Assembly (NCBI RefSeq): GCF_000026365.1
Contig: NC_012996.1
Coordinates: 1,426,001-1,490,000 of the forward strand
Direction: 5' to 3'
Length of the DNA stretch: 64,000 bases
Source: Zygosaccharomyces rouxii
Lineage: Eukaryota; Ascomycota; Saccharomycetes; Saccharomycetales; Saccharomycetaceae
The notes under the pieces are model-generated. The model did no database searches, had not been told where the DNA came from, and worked only from the letters and a program-made list of their open reading frames with translations. Within the stretch, counting starts at the first letter, position 1. Each line of letters starts with the position of its first letter. The position numbers were made by a program, and so were the translations under genes. Positions 20,883 to 30,277 of this stretch are shown here, piece by piece.

Positions 20883-21701
20883 CTATTTCTTTTGACCTTG
20901 ATTCATCATCATACCAGGCATACCAAATGGTGAAAAACCACCAAACATTGGTAATGGTGGGAATCCTGGTGGTGGCATTGGTCTGTTTGGACCAGCACCA
21001 TTTGCACCACCAACATCCATACCACCTTCCATCCCAGTGGGTCCATTCAATTTACCATTTTGTTGTAATGTCATCAATCCCATTAATATCTTATGAGGAT
21101 TATATTCTTGTCTCAATTTTTCTTGTTTGTACAAATATTCCATCCATGTATATTCGTTAAATCCATAATTGAAATAGTCACTTAAATTGGCACCAGGCTG
21201 TCTCCAGGGCTTTTCCTTCAGCACTTCAGGATCTAAACTAGTCACTGGTTCACCTTCATAAGTTCCTTCAACGTTTAAATCCACGGTACTTTCACCTGTA
21301 GCAGGCTGTCCTGGAGTTCCTGTTTGAGCCGGGACAGCCGCATTTTCCTGGCCAGTACTAGGTTCCTCTGGTTGCGCAGTCGCTACACTTATACCACTAG
21401 CCTGCGTTGCACCTGATGCTTGTGATCCAGGCGCTGATACCGAGTCCAGCCGCGTAGTATCTGCACCTGTACTTATAATAAATTCCACGTCTGAATCACT
21501 ATCACTTTCTGAAGCCTCACTTTCACTTTCTTCCGCTTCACTAGATTCACTATCCTGTTTATTGGCAGTTTCGTTGGGTTTAGGCCTTTTGTCAGATTCT
21601 GCTACTTCGCCCTCCTGAGGTCTCTTGTTACTCACAATTGGCTTCTCCTCTTCATCGGACCCATATAAAAATTTGTCATCTTCATCCCCACTGGAACTCA
21701 T
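20883..21701 (-). CDS. FIP1: Fip1, polyadenylation factor subunit
   Basis: Fip1 tethers poly(A) polymerase Pap1 to the cleavage and polyadenylation factor. The 272-residue product begins MSSSGDEDDKFLYGSDEEE. A Glu/Ser/Asp-rich disordered Pap1-binding part follows, then the conserved Fip1 motif at about residues 168-198 (GANLSDYFNYGFNEYTWMEY). The C-terminus is Pro/Gly/Met-rich. Order and length suit the family (327 in S. cerevisiae, with the shortfall in low-complexity parts). It converges with BUD4 (122 bp between stops), the same neighbour as in S. cerevisiae. Confidence 0.95.
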   Translation of the reverse strand: MSSSGDEDDKFLYGSDEEEKPIVSNKRPQEGEVAESDKRPKPNETANKQDSESSEAEESESEASESDSDSDVEFIISTGADTTRLDSVSAPGSQASGATQASGISVATAQPEEPSTGQENAAVPAQTGTPGQPATGESTVDLNVEGTYEGEPVTSLDPEVLKEKPWRQPGANLSDYFNYGFNEYTWMEYLYKQEKLRQEYNPHKILMGLMTLQQNGKLNGPTGMEGGMDVGGANGAGPNRPMPPPGFPPLPMFGGFSPFGMPGMMMNQGQKK

Positions 21702-21969
21702 CTCTAAGATATGATAATGTCACTGTTTCCCAGATTATTCTTGTCTGAACCTGACTAAGTTTTGTTTCTGATGTTTTCATCTTCTAAAGTTCACCGATGA
21801 CAAAATTTAAACAATTAGGACTAACTACAAACATATTAATAAATAAGAATTAACAAATATTAAAAATAACATCTAAACCGTATTTTTCAAGGAACATAAG
21901 ATTTTGCCTTAGCCCTTCTCTTTTACAATGCAATGATCTTCTTGCCACGACTTATGGTCTCAATCATGG

Positions 21970-23541
21970 CTAGAGGAAATGTGTATTATCGATGTCCAGC
22001 AAAGAATTGATCTCATTGAGCAAAGAGAAATCGGGATTGTAAGTATCAAAGAAGTTGGAGAGACTAAGAGATTCCATGGGATTATTATTTTCTTGAACTT
22101 TTGGAACGGATATGGGGAGTTTAAAATTTAACGAAGGGGAATTAAGGAATGCACGGAAATCGTCATAATGAGCTCTGCTAATGTTTCCAGTCTCATAACA
22201 TTGGATGGCTAGAATGGCGGTGTAAACTGTATATAGGTTACATTTTTCGTAACCGCCCCAAGAGGCCTCCCAATTCTTAAGAATCAAGTAGAGATCTTGA
22301 ATCGATTCTTCAATCAATTGGCGACTCTTTACACTTTGAGAGACAAACGGCTTGTTGTATGACAACAATGCCATGTAATAGTGATACCAAACATAACATA
22401 TTGTTGGATCATAAAAGGAATCTGCCAACAGGCTTTCTCGTGACCATTGTAATTCTTGCGACAGGGAAGTTTTCCAATTCACCATTTCTGCGTTAAATTT
22501 GGCTAAATTTTCCATTCGTTCTTCCAAAATGTAGGACTGGATAAATATCTTATTCACAAACCATGAAGTAATTCTAGAGAGGACGATTAAAGATTTCACG
22601 GGGTTTGCTACTTGCGGACACTCAGCCTGTTTACAAAGAACGAATTCCTTGATATCAGCTGCAGTGCTCGGTAATTCGTCAGTTTCAGGAACCGTTGAAT
22701 TAGAAAGACTTAAAGTGGAGACTCTACCGAATAATTGTGATATCAGATGATCTGCCAAATAACACCCCCAATAAATTCTACTTCTTACTTCTGTATCGTA
22801 TTGAGATAAATTTTCACTAGTTCTCTGTTCATGTTCCTCTTTGTTGATACTCCAAGAGCTAGAATGTAAATGAAGCCCAATTTCATGCACTATTCTAAAC
22901 GCTAATCCCGAGAAATACCACGCTAATTCGTTATTACCAACTCTAATTTCATAAAATGCCAGGCAAAGCAGAGTCTGAATGAGGACTAATTTAGGCAGAG
23001 AAGATTTATCATTATCTTCTTGCTGAAAAACTTTAGCTAATGTTTTATCCTTTGCCAATTGATAGTATTCTTGCGCCCGCGCATAGAGGGGATCTGAACG
23101 TTTATTAAGGCTTGCTCCTAAGGCGGCTACGGCATATACCAGTTCTTCCGAGATGTACTCATGACCCTCTTGCTGTTCTCGCAAAAATGCAACTAAAAAG
23201 GCCTCTCTAAAGATGAATACGAATTGGTTCGGATACAGCCATTTGAAGAAAAGAACTACACTTTGACGAATATCAGTGTCCTTATGTAGTTCATCCAATT
23301 TTTTTCCTTGAGGGGTTACATGGAGCAAAGCAGCCTGCTTTTCATTCAAAAGTCCTTCGAGATACGCAACATGATCTTCTAATCGTTTCCTGTAAGTATT
23401 AGTAGCCTTTTCTTTCCTCATGTCTTGCACCGTAGGGATACATTCTACCTTAAGTCTTGTACATCTGGAACAGGGAAGCTCAAGGTCGCATTTTTTCCTC
23501 TTCTGCCTACAGTTTTGACATGCTAGTCTTTTAGTTGTCAT
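21970..23541 (-). CDS. Zn2Cys6 fungal transcription factor of unknown target
   Basis: The 523-residue product has a complete binuclear zinc cluster at residues 8-34: cysteines 8, 11, 18, 24, 27 and 34, spaced C-X2-C-X6-C-X5-C-X2-C-X6-C, within ACQNCRQKRKKC. A linker and short coiled coil follow (RLEDHVAYLEGLLNEKQ, about residues 53-70). The middle is a fungal-specific transcription-factor domain, with VYAVAALGASLNKRSDPLYA, LAWYFSGLAFRIVHEIGLHL and SRIYWGCYLADHLISQLFGR. It is therefore a likely nuclear DNA-binding activator or repressor. I cannot name an orthologue. In S. cerevisiae FIP1 and IME1 are adjacent with no such gene between them, so this is either a lineage-specific insertion or an ancestral gene lost in S. 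cerevisiae. Confidence 0.9.
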   Translation of the reverse strand: MTTKRLACQNCRQKRKKCDLELPCSRCTRLKVECIPTVQDMRKEKATNTYRKRLEDHVAYLEGLLNEKQAALLHVTPQGKKLDELHKDTDIRQSVVLFFKWLYPNQFVFIFREAFLVAFLREQQEGHEYISEELVYAVAALGASLNKRSDPLYARAQEYYQLAKDKTLAKVFQQEDNDKSSLPKLVLIQTLLCLAFYEIRVGNNELAWYFSGLAFRIVHEIGLHLHSSSWSINKEEHEQRTSENLSQYDTEVRSRIYWGCYLADHLISQLFGRVSTLSLSNSTVPETDELPSTAADIKEFVLCKQAECPQVANPVKSLIVLSRITSWFVNKIFIQSYILEERMENLAKFNAEMVNWKTSLSQELQWSRESLLADSFYDPTICYVWYHYYMALLSYNKPFVSQSVKSRQLIEESIQDLYLILKNWEASWGGYEKCNLYTVYTAILAIQCYETGNISRAHYDDFRAFLNSPSLNFKLPISVPKVQENNNPMESLSLSNFFDTYNPDFSLLNEINSLLDIDNTHFL

Positions 23542-23883
23542 GTTCCTTTGTGAGAGAGGCAGGAATTAATCGTAAAAGCGTTTGTGTATGAAGAATCTTA
23601 CCCCGCGCGACTTAATATGAAGGGAAAGGAAGGAATGAAGCTTCAAGGAAAAAACTTCAACATATTCTGCAATGGGATAAACAACACCGAGTCTTATCAG
23701 TGACAATCATGGAAGGAAAAAAAAGTTGGGATACCTCGGTAAAATGAAATATATGGGGATTTTTGAAGTAGGGTAGTAACAAACAAAATGAAACGAAACG
23801 AAACGATACAATACAAACAAACAAACAAAAAATTTAAAAAAACGAAAAACAAAAATAGAGAGAGGTAAATGATCTGATTAGGT
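23542..23883. other. Intergenic: promoter of the Zn2Cys6 gene and 3' flank of IME1
   Basis: This is 342 bp between tandem minus-strand genes. It includes a purine-rich microrepeat of GAAAC units (about 23787-23811) followed by CAAA repeats and A-runs (to about 23865). It probably contains the IME1 3' end and the promoter of the zinc-cluster gene. No gene is seen. Confidence 0.45.
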
Positions 23884-24825
23884 TCAAAAGTACGTTTTAC
23901 TGAATTTGTAGGAAATCTCTTGGAATCTTACTTTATCATGGTAATCTTGGTCTCTAGAGCCTGCTCCGAAATAACCTGTATACCTGTAAAGCTTTGAGTT
24001 TAAAGTTTTGACGAAGAAATTTTCTTCTTCAGTGGGGCGTCTTCCGGTGAAAGATGCGTCAGTCGTAATTTGGTAGTTATAGTTATTTTCACTGTTATTA
24101 CGATTGTGACATTGTGGAGGTTGTTGTAAATGCAATGGGGGCACCTCTAATTCATCTTGAAGATTAATGCAGTGTGAAAAATCAAGGTAATGACCAGCAT
24201 CCTTGTATTCAAATGGTAAACTACGTGGGACCTCCCAATCCATTTCTTGCGAATTCTTTAATGGGGCTGTACCGCTAGCGCCGACGGTAGCTTCAGGAGG
24301 ACCAACAGTAGTATTATTACTTTGGTAAAAATTCGAGATTGGTACTTGTTGTTTCCAAATATTCCACTCTTCAGATGCTACATCTAATAGATCATGTTTA
24401 AAATGTGCACCTGTTGCACTAGTAGCAGCTGTATTAACGTCGTCGGTCATATTACCGCCATCGAAAAAATTCACTGCGTTTTCAGAAATAACCTCGATAT
24501 CTTCAAAAGTAGCCAGAATGGAGGATCTAGAAGAAGCGTGATCTTCGAAATCCTTTTCCTTTCTCAAGGTATAATCGGAAAGCATCTGATAATTAATCAG
24601 ATGAATTGGTTGAGTATGGACCAATTGATGTAATTGAGAAGATTCAAAATCAGGTTCCTCTTCCTCGTCATTTTCATGCTCATTATCACTATCTTTATCC
24701 TCTTCGCAGTGACCGTCATTCAAATAAAAATCGTAAAAATCAGCTTCAAGATTGTTTTGTTGATGTTCCGAATTCAAAACCATGTCAGAGAAACTGTTGA
24801 AGTTGCTGGAAATGGCGGGGTCCAT
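23884..24825 (-). CDS. IME1: Ime1, master inducer of meiosis
   Basis: Ime1 is the transcriptional activator that starts meiosis by joining Ume6 at URS1 sites of early meiotic genes. Two diagnostic blocks survive in an otherwise diverged protein. One is LVHTQPIHLIN near residue 65 (identical core in S. cerevisiae). The other is the C-terminal Ume6/Rim11-interacting end, with NSKLYRYTGYF followed by DQDYHDKVRFQEISYKFSKT at residues 292-311. The middle is acidic and Asn-rich. The open frame extends 35 codons further, but the upstream codon at 24930 is TTG, so the first ATG (24825) is taken, giving 313 residues (360 in S. cerevisiae). A perfect URS1 lies 112 bp upstream. Confidence 0.93.
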   Translation of the reverse strand: MDPAISSNFNSFSDMVLNSEHQQNNLEADFYDFYLNDGHCEEDKDSDNEHENDEEEEPDFESSQLHQLVHTQPIHLINYQMLSDYTLRKEKDFEDHASSRSSILATFEDIEVISENAVNFFDGGNMTDDVNTAATSATGAHFKHDLLDVASEEWNIWKQQVPISNFYQSNNTTVGPPEATVGASGTAPLKNSQEMDWEVPRSLPFEYKDAGHYLDFSHCINLQDELEVPPLHLQQPPQCHNRNNSENNYNYQITTDASFTGRRPTEEENFFVKTLNSKLYRYTGYFGAGSRDQDYHDKVRFQEISYKFSKTYF

Positions 24826-24936
24826 GCTTCTTGTTAACCAATTGAATTGAATGACTAAACAATCTTTCGAGCTCCTTGTATCTGCTCCAATGGAGTGCTT
24901 CAAAGACGAGCTGATCTGGAGGGATGCCAAAGAAGT

Positions 24937-24946
24937 TCGGCGGCTA
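24937..24946 (-). promoter_or_regulatory. Perfect Ume6-binding URS1 site upstream of IME1
   Basis: The minus strand reads TAGCCGCCGA, a 10/10 match to the URS1 consensus bound by Ume6, and lies 112-121 bp before the IME1 ATG in gene orientation. Ume6 represses early meiotic genes in vegetative cells and is the docking site for Ime1. A site here would let Ume6, and perhaps Ime1, control IME1 itself. Confidence 0.65.
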
Positions 24947-25927
24947 TACCTCGAGGAAAATGAACTGTGATCTGAATAACTTTCTTTTTCCTTTCCAGTA
25001 ACATATATATAAAAGAGAGACTAGATATAATAGATAAGAAAGTTGCCAACCCATGGGCTTATATATGATAATGTTTACACTGTCACTCAATTTATCTTAC
25101 AAAATTAACTAATACATTTATTAGGGAGATAACGGAACAATAACGTAATAGTAATAGAAAAGATTCCAAAGCGGATTTCTTCTGGGTATCTAGAGGAATT
25201 AAGATGAAAAGGAATTGATCAAAGGGACAAAAGTGGAGATTGAAGTCTCGTCAAAAGGAAGAATATCAATTGGAGACACCGGCAAAAGACAAAAATTAAA
25301 ATACTGGATGCAGTAATAAGAGATTGACACATCGATATAAGAGCACTGATAAACCTCTTTTTTTCTATAAATATGCGCAGAACCCCTTTCTTAGAGAACT
25401 TAGTATAACCTTCTTTACTGCGGTCTTTTTTAAACGCAGGCACTCATTAATTTTCGGAGAAATGATGGCGGCTATGCGCAAAACCGGGATAAAACAGGTA
25501 GCAACGGATCAGTTTCCTCTTTAGACGAACAATTAACCCAATGGTTTCATGCAATGCAAATCCACTGGATCGCTTATAAAACGAGGGGAGAGATTGATCA
25601 TTTGTCAATATTTAACCTTTTTACTTCTCGATGGACAATAATAGGCTTTTCCCCTTCGAGCCCAAGAAATCGGAAATGCCAGTTCAGAAATCATTATCCA
25701 TTTTCAGTGTTCAATGGCAGTTAAGGTTCACAACCCTTCTTTTTTTTTGTTTTTGTATGACCAACCTCATATCAAACAACCAAAAGTCCAGCCGCCAATG
25801 GCCACCAATGTAACACAATTCTGTTACATATTGTTTAACCTTTCTCTTTTCTCATTCACATGTTTCTTTTCTGAAAAACAGTTTTCCTTGATTCTAAAGC
25901 ATGCATTTTCGTATGACTGTTTTATTT

Positions 25928-25966
25928 ACACCTGTACATTTGTGTTCTTCAGAACATCCCTACACA
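25928..25966 (+). promoter_or_regulatory. Tandem Rap1-like sites of the RPL43 promoter
   Basis: ACACCTGTACATT (25928-25940) and ACATCCCTACACA (25954-25966) each match the Rap1 consensus ACACCCRYACAYM at about 11 of 13 positions. They have the same orientation, are 13 bp apart and lie about 195-233 bp before the start codon, followed by T-rich DNA. That is the usual architecture of yeast ribosomal-protein promoters. Confidence 0.6.
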
Positions 25967-26160
25967 CTACACATGTTCGAATTCCTTTGATTCTCTTTTT
26001 TTTGCTTTTCCTTCGCTCGCCAACACCGACGCGCAAAATATTTTTTTCAAGGACTCACCAAGCAATCCGACACAGTCTCTGGGAGTATTGCATTTTTTAT
26101 AAGCTACGTTATACAGCGTTAGCATCTAACAACACACAGAGACAGTAAGCAAACCGAAAA

Positions 26161-26548
26161 ATGTATGTTGCATAAGGTGCCCTTTAACATTAAATTGAAG
26201 GAGTTGTTTTAGAGCCTATAAGCTCGTTTTCCCATCTGTTCCATGTACTAACAGTTGTTTTCTTTTAACAGGGCTAAGAGAACAAAGAAGGTCGGTATCA
26301 CAGGTAAGTACGGTGTGCGTTACGGTTCTTCTCTAAGAAGACAGGTTAAGAAGTTGGAAATCCAACAGCACGCTCGTTACGACTGTTCCTTCTGCGGTAA
26401 GCAAACCGTCAGAAGAGGAGCTGCCGGTGTGTGGACCTGTGGTTCTTGTAAGAAGACCGTCGCTGGTGGTGCTTACACCGTCTCAACTGCTGCTGCAGCT
26501 ACCGTCAGATCTACCATCAGAAGACTGAGGGACATGGCTGAGGCTTAA
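26161..26548 (+). CDS. RPL43: 60S ribosomal protein eL43 (Rpl43), spliced inside the start codon
   Basis: Rpl43 (eL43, formerly L37a) is a zinc-ribbon protein of the large ribosomal subunit. The first exon contributes only AT (26161-26162). The intron 26163-26271 begins GTATGT, has TACTAAC at 26246-26252 and ends ACAG. Exon 2 (26272-26548) starts G GCT AAG AGA, so splicing creates the ATG. The protein is 92 residues, [20 protein letters not shown] onward, with the zinc ribbon CSFCGKQTV and CGSCKKTV, and it ends RRLRDMAEA, as long as the S. cerevisiae protein. Two copies exist in S. cerevisiae, one here. Rap1-like sites upstream fit high expression. Confidence 0.96.
26163..26271 (+). other. 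RPL43 intron
   Basis: This 109 nt intron has a canonical 5' GTATGT, branch site TACTAAC at 26246-26252 and 3' ACAG at 26268-26271, 19 nt after the branch site. It splits the initiation codon between its bases T and G. Confidence 0.93.
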
Positions 26549-28172
26549 GTACTGTGTATATGTAAGTTACACTAAAGAAATTGTTAGTACGAAGAATAGT
26601 CGCATCTGGACTGATGTCACGTTTTGTGAGATCTTCCCTAAAGCATTGTAACTCGTAATTCTTGTCATACAGAATAGCCGCCGCAGGCAATGGTTTTGAC
26701 TGATCTTGCGTTCCCTTCATTAATTGTCTGTCTTTTCCCTGTTCTACAGGATTCTTGGAAACTTCTCCATGAAGATCACCTTACTCGGTCGAATAGAACC
26801 CTTAGATTGGCGATTGCGACTATCCCGTTCCCCCTCCCTACAAATGCTTTGATACCTTTCACAGCCCTACCAAACGCTTCTCTTTTTACCCTTTTAGAAC
26901 ATTTTCGAAAAAAAAGTGTGCTCTCTCGATCCCGCGAAGGTATTCTGTAATGATTACGTCGTAGAAATCCGCCAAGCCAGAATTAATTGCGACTGTTATG
27001 TATGCGCCAGCATAAGAAAGACGAGGATTACACCGCCTACATTAAAGTAGCATTAGAATGCTAGTTAGAATGATCCTGGATTGTGTCGAGGTCTGAAAAT
27101 ATTCTTCTTATTTAAGACAATCGAAGATCCGTAAAGCCCTGGGTGCCTTCCTCACCTCTCGTCTGGTTTTCCACAAAAACCGATGGTCAGACTTAGAGTA
27201 CAAGTTCAGACCGCAGGTGGAAAAGTCAATGATGTGGTTATTTTTCCTTTCATACGCCCAGAAGAAATGGGTATGATATTGTTCAACCTTGAGTTGATTA
27301 TCCATGTTTGCATATGTCGATATACTTATATCAAGTGATCTCCCACTGCACTGTGATTCTTCTACGAATTTACAAGGTTGCCACATTGTTTCCTTTCATT
27401 CCCTCTTTTTGTTCCCTTTCCACCTTGTAGTCTTTCTGTATAATTTCTAGTTTGGTTATTTTGTAAGATCCAATCATAGCTTCCATTGGTTCTGAACTTC
27501 AAACTTCAAGATCTGAATATTCGGATTAGGGTTTGCTTTACTCAACGTTTTCTCCGGTATATATCATTCTATTGGGTGGATGTGTACAGCGTTAATAGTA
27601 ACGAATTGTGAAAACAGTTGCCGCGAAAGCTGTGACTCTCCGGAGTTTCCCCACGTCGTATCTGGTAGTGATAGCATTTTGGATCTCCTATTGTCATGGA
27701 AATCCGAGCTCGAACACCGAGTCCACTCATGCGCTTATAGGTATGTATGAATTATGCATCTACGCGACACATCATTCTATTCATTTTTAGAATGCCCTTA
27801 GGAGTATGCATTTAAAGAGACTCCCGTCACGTGTACCGCAGTAGCGGAATTTTCGTTGTTTTCGTTTCTTTTTTTTTCATAAACATTCAATATTTCGTCA
27901 TTTGACCGACCATACACCCCCTTTGAGCCGGACAATTTTGTCCCATGTCCCTTCAATCCAAATTCCCATTGGCCTGTTTACCACCGCGATTTTATCTTAG
28001 AGATAGAATACGTGACTCGAGCATTGAAAAAAAAAAAAGTAGTACTGGCAATCGCAGTAATATATATATATATGCAGGTATATGTATGTGAAAAGGCAAA
28101 TCAACGAAAACAGGTTACTTCTTGAACCATACCAGTCGATCGGCAATATAGACAGCCACAATCTTAACAAGG
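26549..28172. other. Intergenic region between RPL43 and SFC1, no gene recognised
   Basis: This is 1.6 kb between two plus-strand genes. The open frames (for example 26690-26950 and minus 27108-27386) are under 93 codons and match nothing I know. The SFC1-proximal 300 bp contains a CSRE-like element (27919-27930) and an inverted CCAAT box (27968-27972). A near-match to URS1 (TAGCCGCCGC, 26675-26684) is present. Length suggests a regulated SFC1 promoter or a decayed gene. Confidence 0.45.
27919..27930 (+). promoter_or_regulatory. CSRE-like (Cat8/Sip4) element upstream of SFC1
   Basis: CCCTTTGAGCCG matches the carbon-source-responsive element YCCRTTNRNCCG at 11 of 12 positions, about 245 bp before the SFC1 ATG. 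In S. cerevisiae SFC1 is induced by Cat8 on ethanol and acetate. An inverted CCAAT (27968-27972), a possible Hap2/3/4/5 site, lies between it and the gene. Confidence 0.45.
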
Positions 28173-29123
28173 ATGCAAAAGAAGAAGTCATCACATCCAG
28201 CAATTTCACTGATATCTGGTGGTACCGCCGGTCTTTTCGAAGCATTATGTTGTCATCCATTGGATACAATTAAAGTTCGTATGCAAATTTATAGGAGAAC
28301 TGCTACCTTCAAACCACCTGGATTCTTAAAGACCGGTGTCTCGATCTTCAGCAATGAAGGTTTCATAGCACTTTACAGAGGTCTTGGTGCTGTTGTTATT
28401 GGTATTATCCCAAAGATGGCTATTAGATTCTCATCTTATGAATACTACAGAGGTCTTTTAGCCAACAGGGAGACTGGTAGAGTTTCTACCGCGAACACTT
28501 TTATTGCAGGTCTTGGTGCTGGTGTCACAGAAGCTGTTATGGTTGTCAATCCAATGGAAGTCGTCAAGATTAGACTACAGTCCCAACACTTGAAACCACA
28601 AGATCCAAATACTCCAGCTAAATACAGAAACGCCGTTCAAGCATGCTATACCATTGTTAAGGAGGAAGGTTTACCAGCCTTGTACAGAGGTGTCTCCCTA
28701 ACCGCTGCAAGACAGGCGACAAACCAAGGTGCCAATTTCACGGCTTATTCAAAGATGAGAGAAGCTCTACAAAGATGGCACGGATCTGACACTGTTCCTA
28801 ACTGGCAAACTTCTTGTATCGGGTTGGTCTCTGGTGCTATTGGACCATTCTTTAATGCTCCTCTAGATACCATCAAGACTAGATTGCAAAAAGAAGGTGG
28901 TAACGTCTCCAAATCTGGTTGGAAGAGAATCTCTGAAATCGGTGTCCAATTGATCAGGGAAGAAGGTGTCCGCGCCCTATATAAAGGTATCACGCCAAGA
29001 GTTATGAGAGTGGCACCTGGCCAAGCTGTCACTTTCACAGTCTACGAATTTGTAAGGAGACATTTGGAAGGATCAGGGATTTTCAAGAAATCTGAAAAGC
29101 CAAAGGATTCTAAATTAAATTGA
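28173..29123 (+). CDS. SFC1: Mitochondrial succinate-fumarate carrier
   Basis: Sfc1 (Acr1) exchanges cytosolic succinate for mitochondrial fumarate across the inner membrane, feeding glyoxylate-cycle succinate into gluconeogenesis. The 316-residue product shows the threefold mitochondrial carrier repeat, each with its PX(D/E)XX(K/R) signature. These are HPLDTIKVRMQ near residue 28, NPMEVVKIRLQ near 127 and APLDTIKTRLQ near 229. Each is followed by a helix-ending motif such as GFIALYRGLG, GLPALYRGVS or GVRALYKGIT. Six membrane segments are expected. The start MQKKKSSHPAISL aligns with the family's N-terminus. Length is close to S. cerevisiae (322). Confidence 0.97.
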   Translation: MQKKKSSHPAISLISGGTAGLFEALCCHPLDTIKVRMQIYRRTATFKPPGFLKTGVSIFSNEGFIALYRGLGAVVIGIIPKMAIRFSSYEYYRGLLANRETGRVSTANTFIAGLGAGVTEAVMVVNPMEVVKIRLQSQHLKPQDPNTPAKYRNAVQACYTIVKEEGLPALYRGVSLTAARQATNQGANFTAYSKMREALQRWHGSDTVPNWQTSCIGLVSGAIGPFFNAPLDTIKTRLQKEGGNVSKSGWKRISEIGVQLIREEGVRALYKGITPRVMRVAPGQAVTFTVYEFVRRHLEGSGIFKKSEKPKDSKLN

Positions 29124-29425
29124 AGAAATTGGGAGAAAACAGACGAACAACAATCCACCCTTCAAAGCAACCACATGAAAAGATAACATTCCAATTCCAA
29201 TGCATTAACTCATATGTACCAGCTCTAAGTAAGCATATATTTCCCGCACCTCGTGATCTGGTCGTATTATTCAGATCCCTCGTCACCCTTAGGGAGAAGG
29301 GGATATAAAGGCTTATTCATTATTTAACTGGTATTAACAGTAGCAGTCTTTCCAACTTTTCACAGCAAAGAAGGCTCGAAGAATAATATCGTTTGCTTAA
29401 AGAATACTGACATACTACAATTGAT

Positions 29426-30277
29426 ATGAGCGTTCCTAAGTACTATACTATGGTCAATGGGATTAAAATCCCAAGTTTGGCTCTAGGTTGTTATGATATC
29501 CCTCGTAGTCAGACTGCAAATGTGGTTTATGAAGCATTGAAACGCGGCTATAGACATTTTGACACTGCCGTATTGTACGGTAATGAAAAGGAGGTCGGCG
29601 AAGGTATCTACAAGTGGTTAAAGGAAGACCCCGCTAACAATAAAAGAGAGGACGTCTTCTATACTACTAAATTGTGGAACTCTCAAAATGGTTACTCTCC
29701 AGCAAAGAGAGGTATCTCTGAATGTATGAACAAGGTGAAAGAGCTTGGTTACATTGACCTACTGTTGATCCATTCCCCTCTAAGCGGACCAAGAAGAAGG
29801 TTGGAGACTTACCAAGCTATGCAAGAGGCGGTTGATGATGGCATTGTGAAGTCTATTGGTGTTTCTAACTACGGTAAGCAACACATCGAAGAATTGTACA
29901 AATGGGACAAATTGAAGCACAAGCCAGTGGCAAACCAGATTGAAATTTCACCATGGTGCATGAGAGAAGACCTGACCTCATGGTGCCAATCCAAGGGGCT
30001 CATAGTGGAGGCATTCTCACCTCTAACCCACGGTTACAAGTTGAAAGAGCCTGGTTTGGTATCCCTTGCTAAGAAGCTTGGTAGGGATACAGGCCAAGTT
30101 TTGATCAGATGGTCATTGCAAAGAGGATTACTACCATTGCCAAAGACCCAAAATCCTGCCAGATTATCCTCTAATTTAGAGGTTTACGACTTTGAATTGA
30201 CGCCCGAAGATGTTAAGGAATTGGACCATCCTGAAGCTTACGAACCAACTGACTGGGAATGCACTGATGCCCCATAA
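29426..30277 (+). CDS. NADPH-dependent aldo-keto reductase (YJR096W type)
   Basis: This is an aldo-keto reductase of the group that reduces xylose, arabinose and aldehydes. The 283-residue product shows the catalytic tetrad. Asp and Tyr are in HFDTAVLYGNEKEVGEG, near residue 50, Lys is in YTTKLWNSQNGY, and His is in IDLLLIHSPLSGP. The C-terminal cofactor segment is LLPLPKTQNPARL. The last residues, AYEPTDWECTDAP, are the same as in S. cerevisiae YJR096W (282 residues), its positional counterpart after SFC1. The physiological substrate is not evident from sequence. Confidence 0.94.
   Translation: MSVPKYYTMVNGIKIPSLALGCYDIPRSQTANVVYEALKRGYRHFDTAVLYGNEKEVGEGIYKWLKEDPANNKREDVFYTTKLWNSQNGYSPAKRGISECMNKVKELGYIDLLLIHSPLSGPRRRLETYQAMQEAVDDGIVKSIGVSNYGKQHIEELYKWDKLKHKPVANQIEISPWCMREDLTSWCQSKGLIVEAFSPLTHGYKLKEPGLVSLAKKLGRDTGQVLIRWSLQRGLLPLPKTQNPARLSSNLEVYDFELTPEDVKELDHPEAYEPTDWECTDAP

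Larger units (their letters stand above)
24826..26160. other. Long divergent promoter region between IME1 and RPL43
   Basis: This is 1.3 kb. The IME1 side holds a URS1 site. The RPL43 side holds two Rap1-like sites and T-rich tracts. Open frames on the plus strand (for example 25714-26148) are T-rich, overlap the RPL43 promoter and look accidental. IME1 in S. cerevisiae has an unusually long, multi-signal promoter, so much of this stretch may serve IME1. Confidence 0.5.

Noticed and set aside
24826..24930. Longer IME1 reading frame (35 extra codons)
   Set aside because: The extension begins at TTG and its sequence does not match the Ime1 N-terminus. ATG 24825 was preferred.
25714..26148. 144-codon Phe/Leu-rich open frame before RPL43
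   Set aside because: It covers the Rap1-like sites and T-rich promoter of RPL43, and the Phe-rich translation simply reflects T-runs.
26675..26684. TAGCCGCCGC, a near URS1, upstream of SFC1
   Set aside because: It has one mismatch and is 1.5 kb from SFC1. Other 8/10 matches occur in the window (near 31240 and 39480), so it is probably chance.
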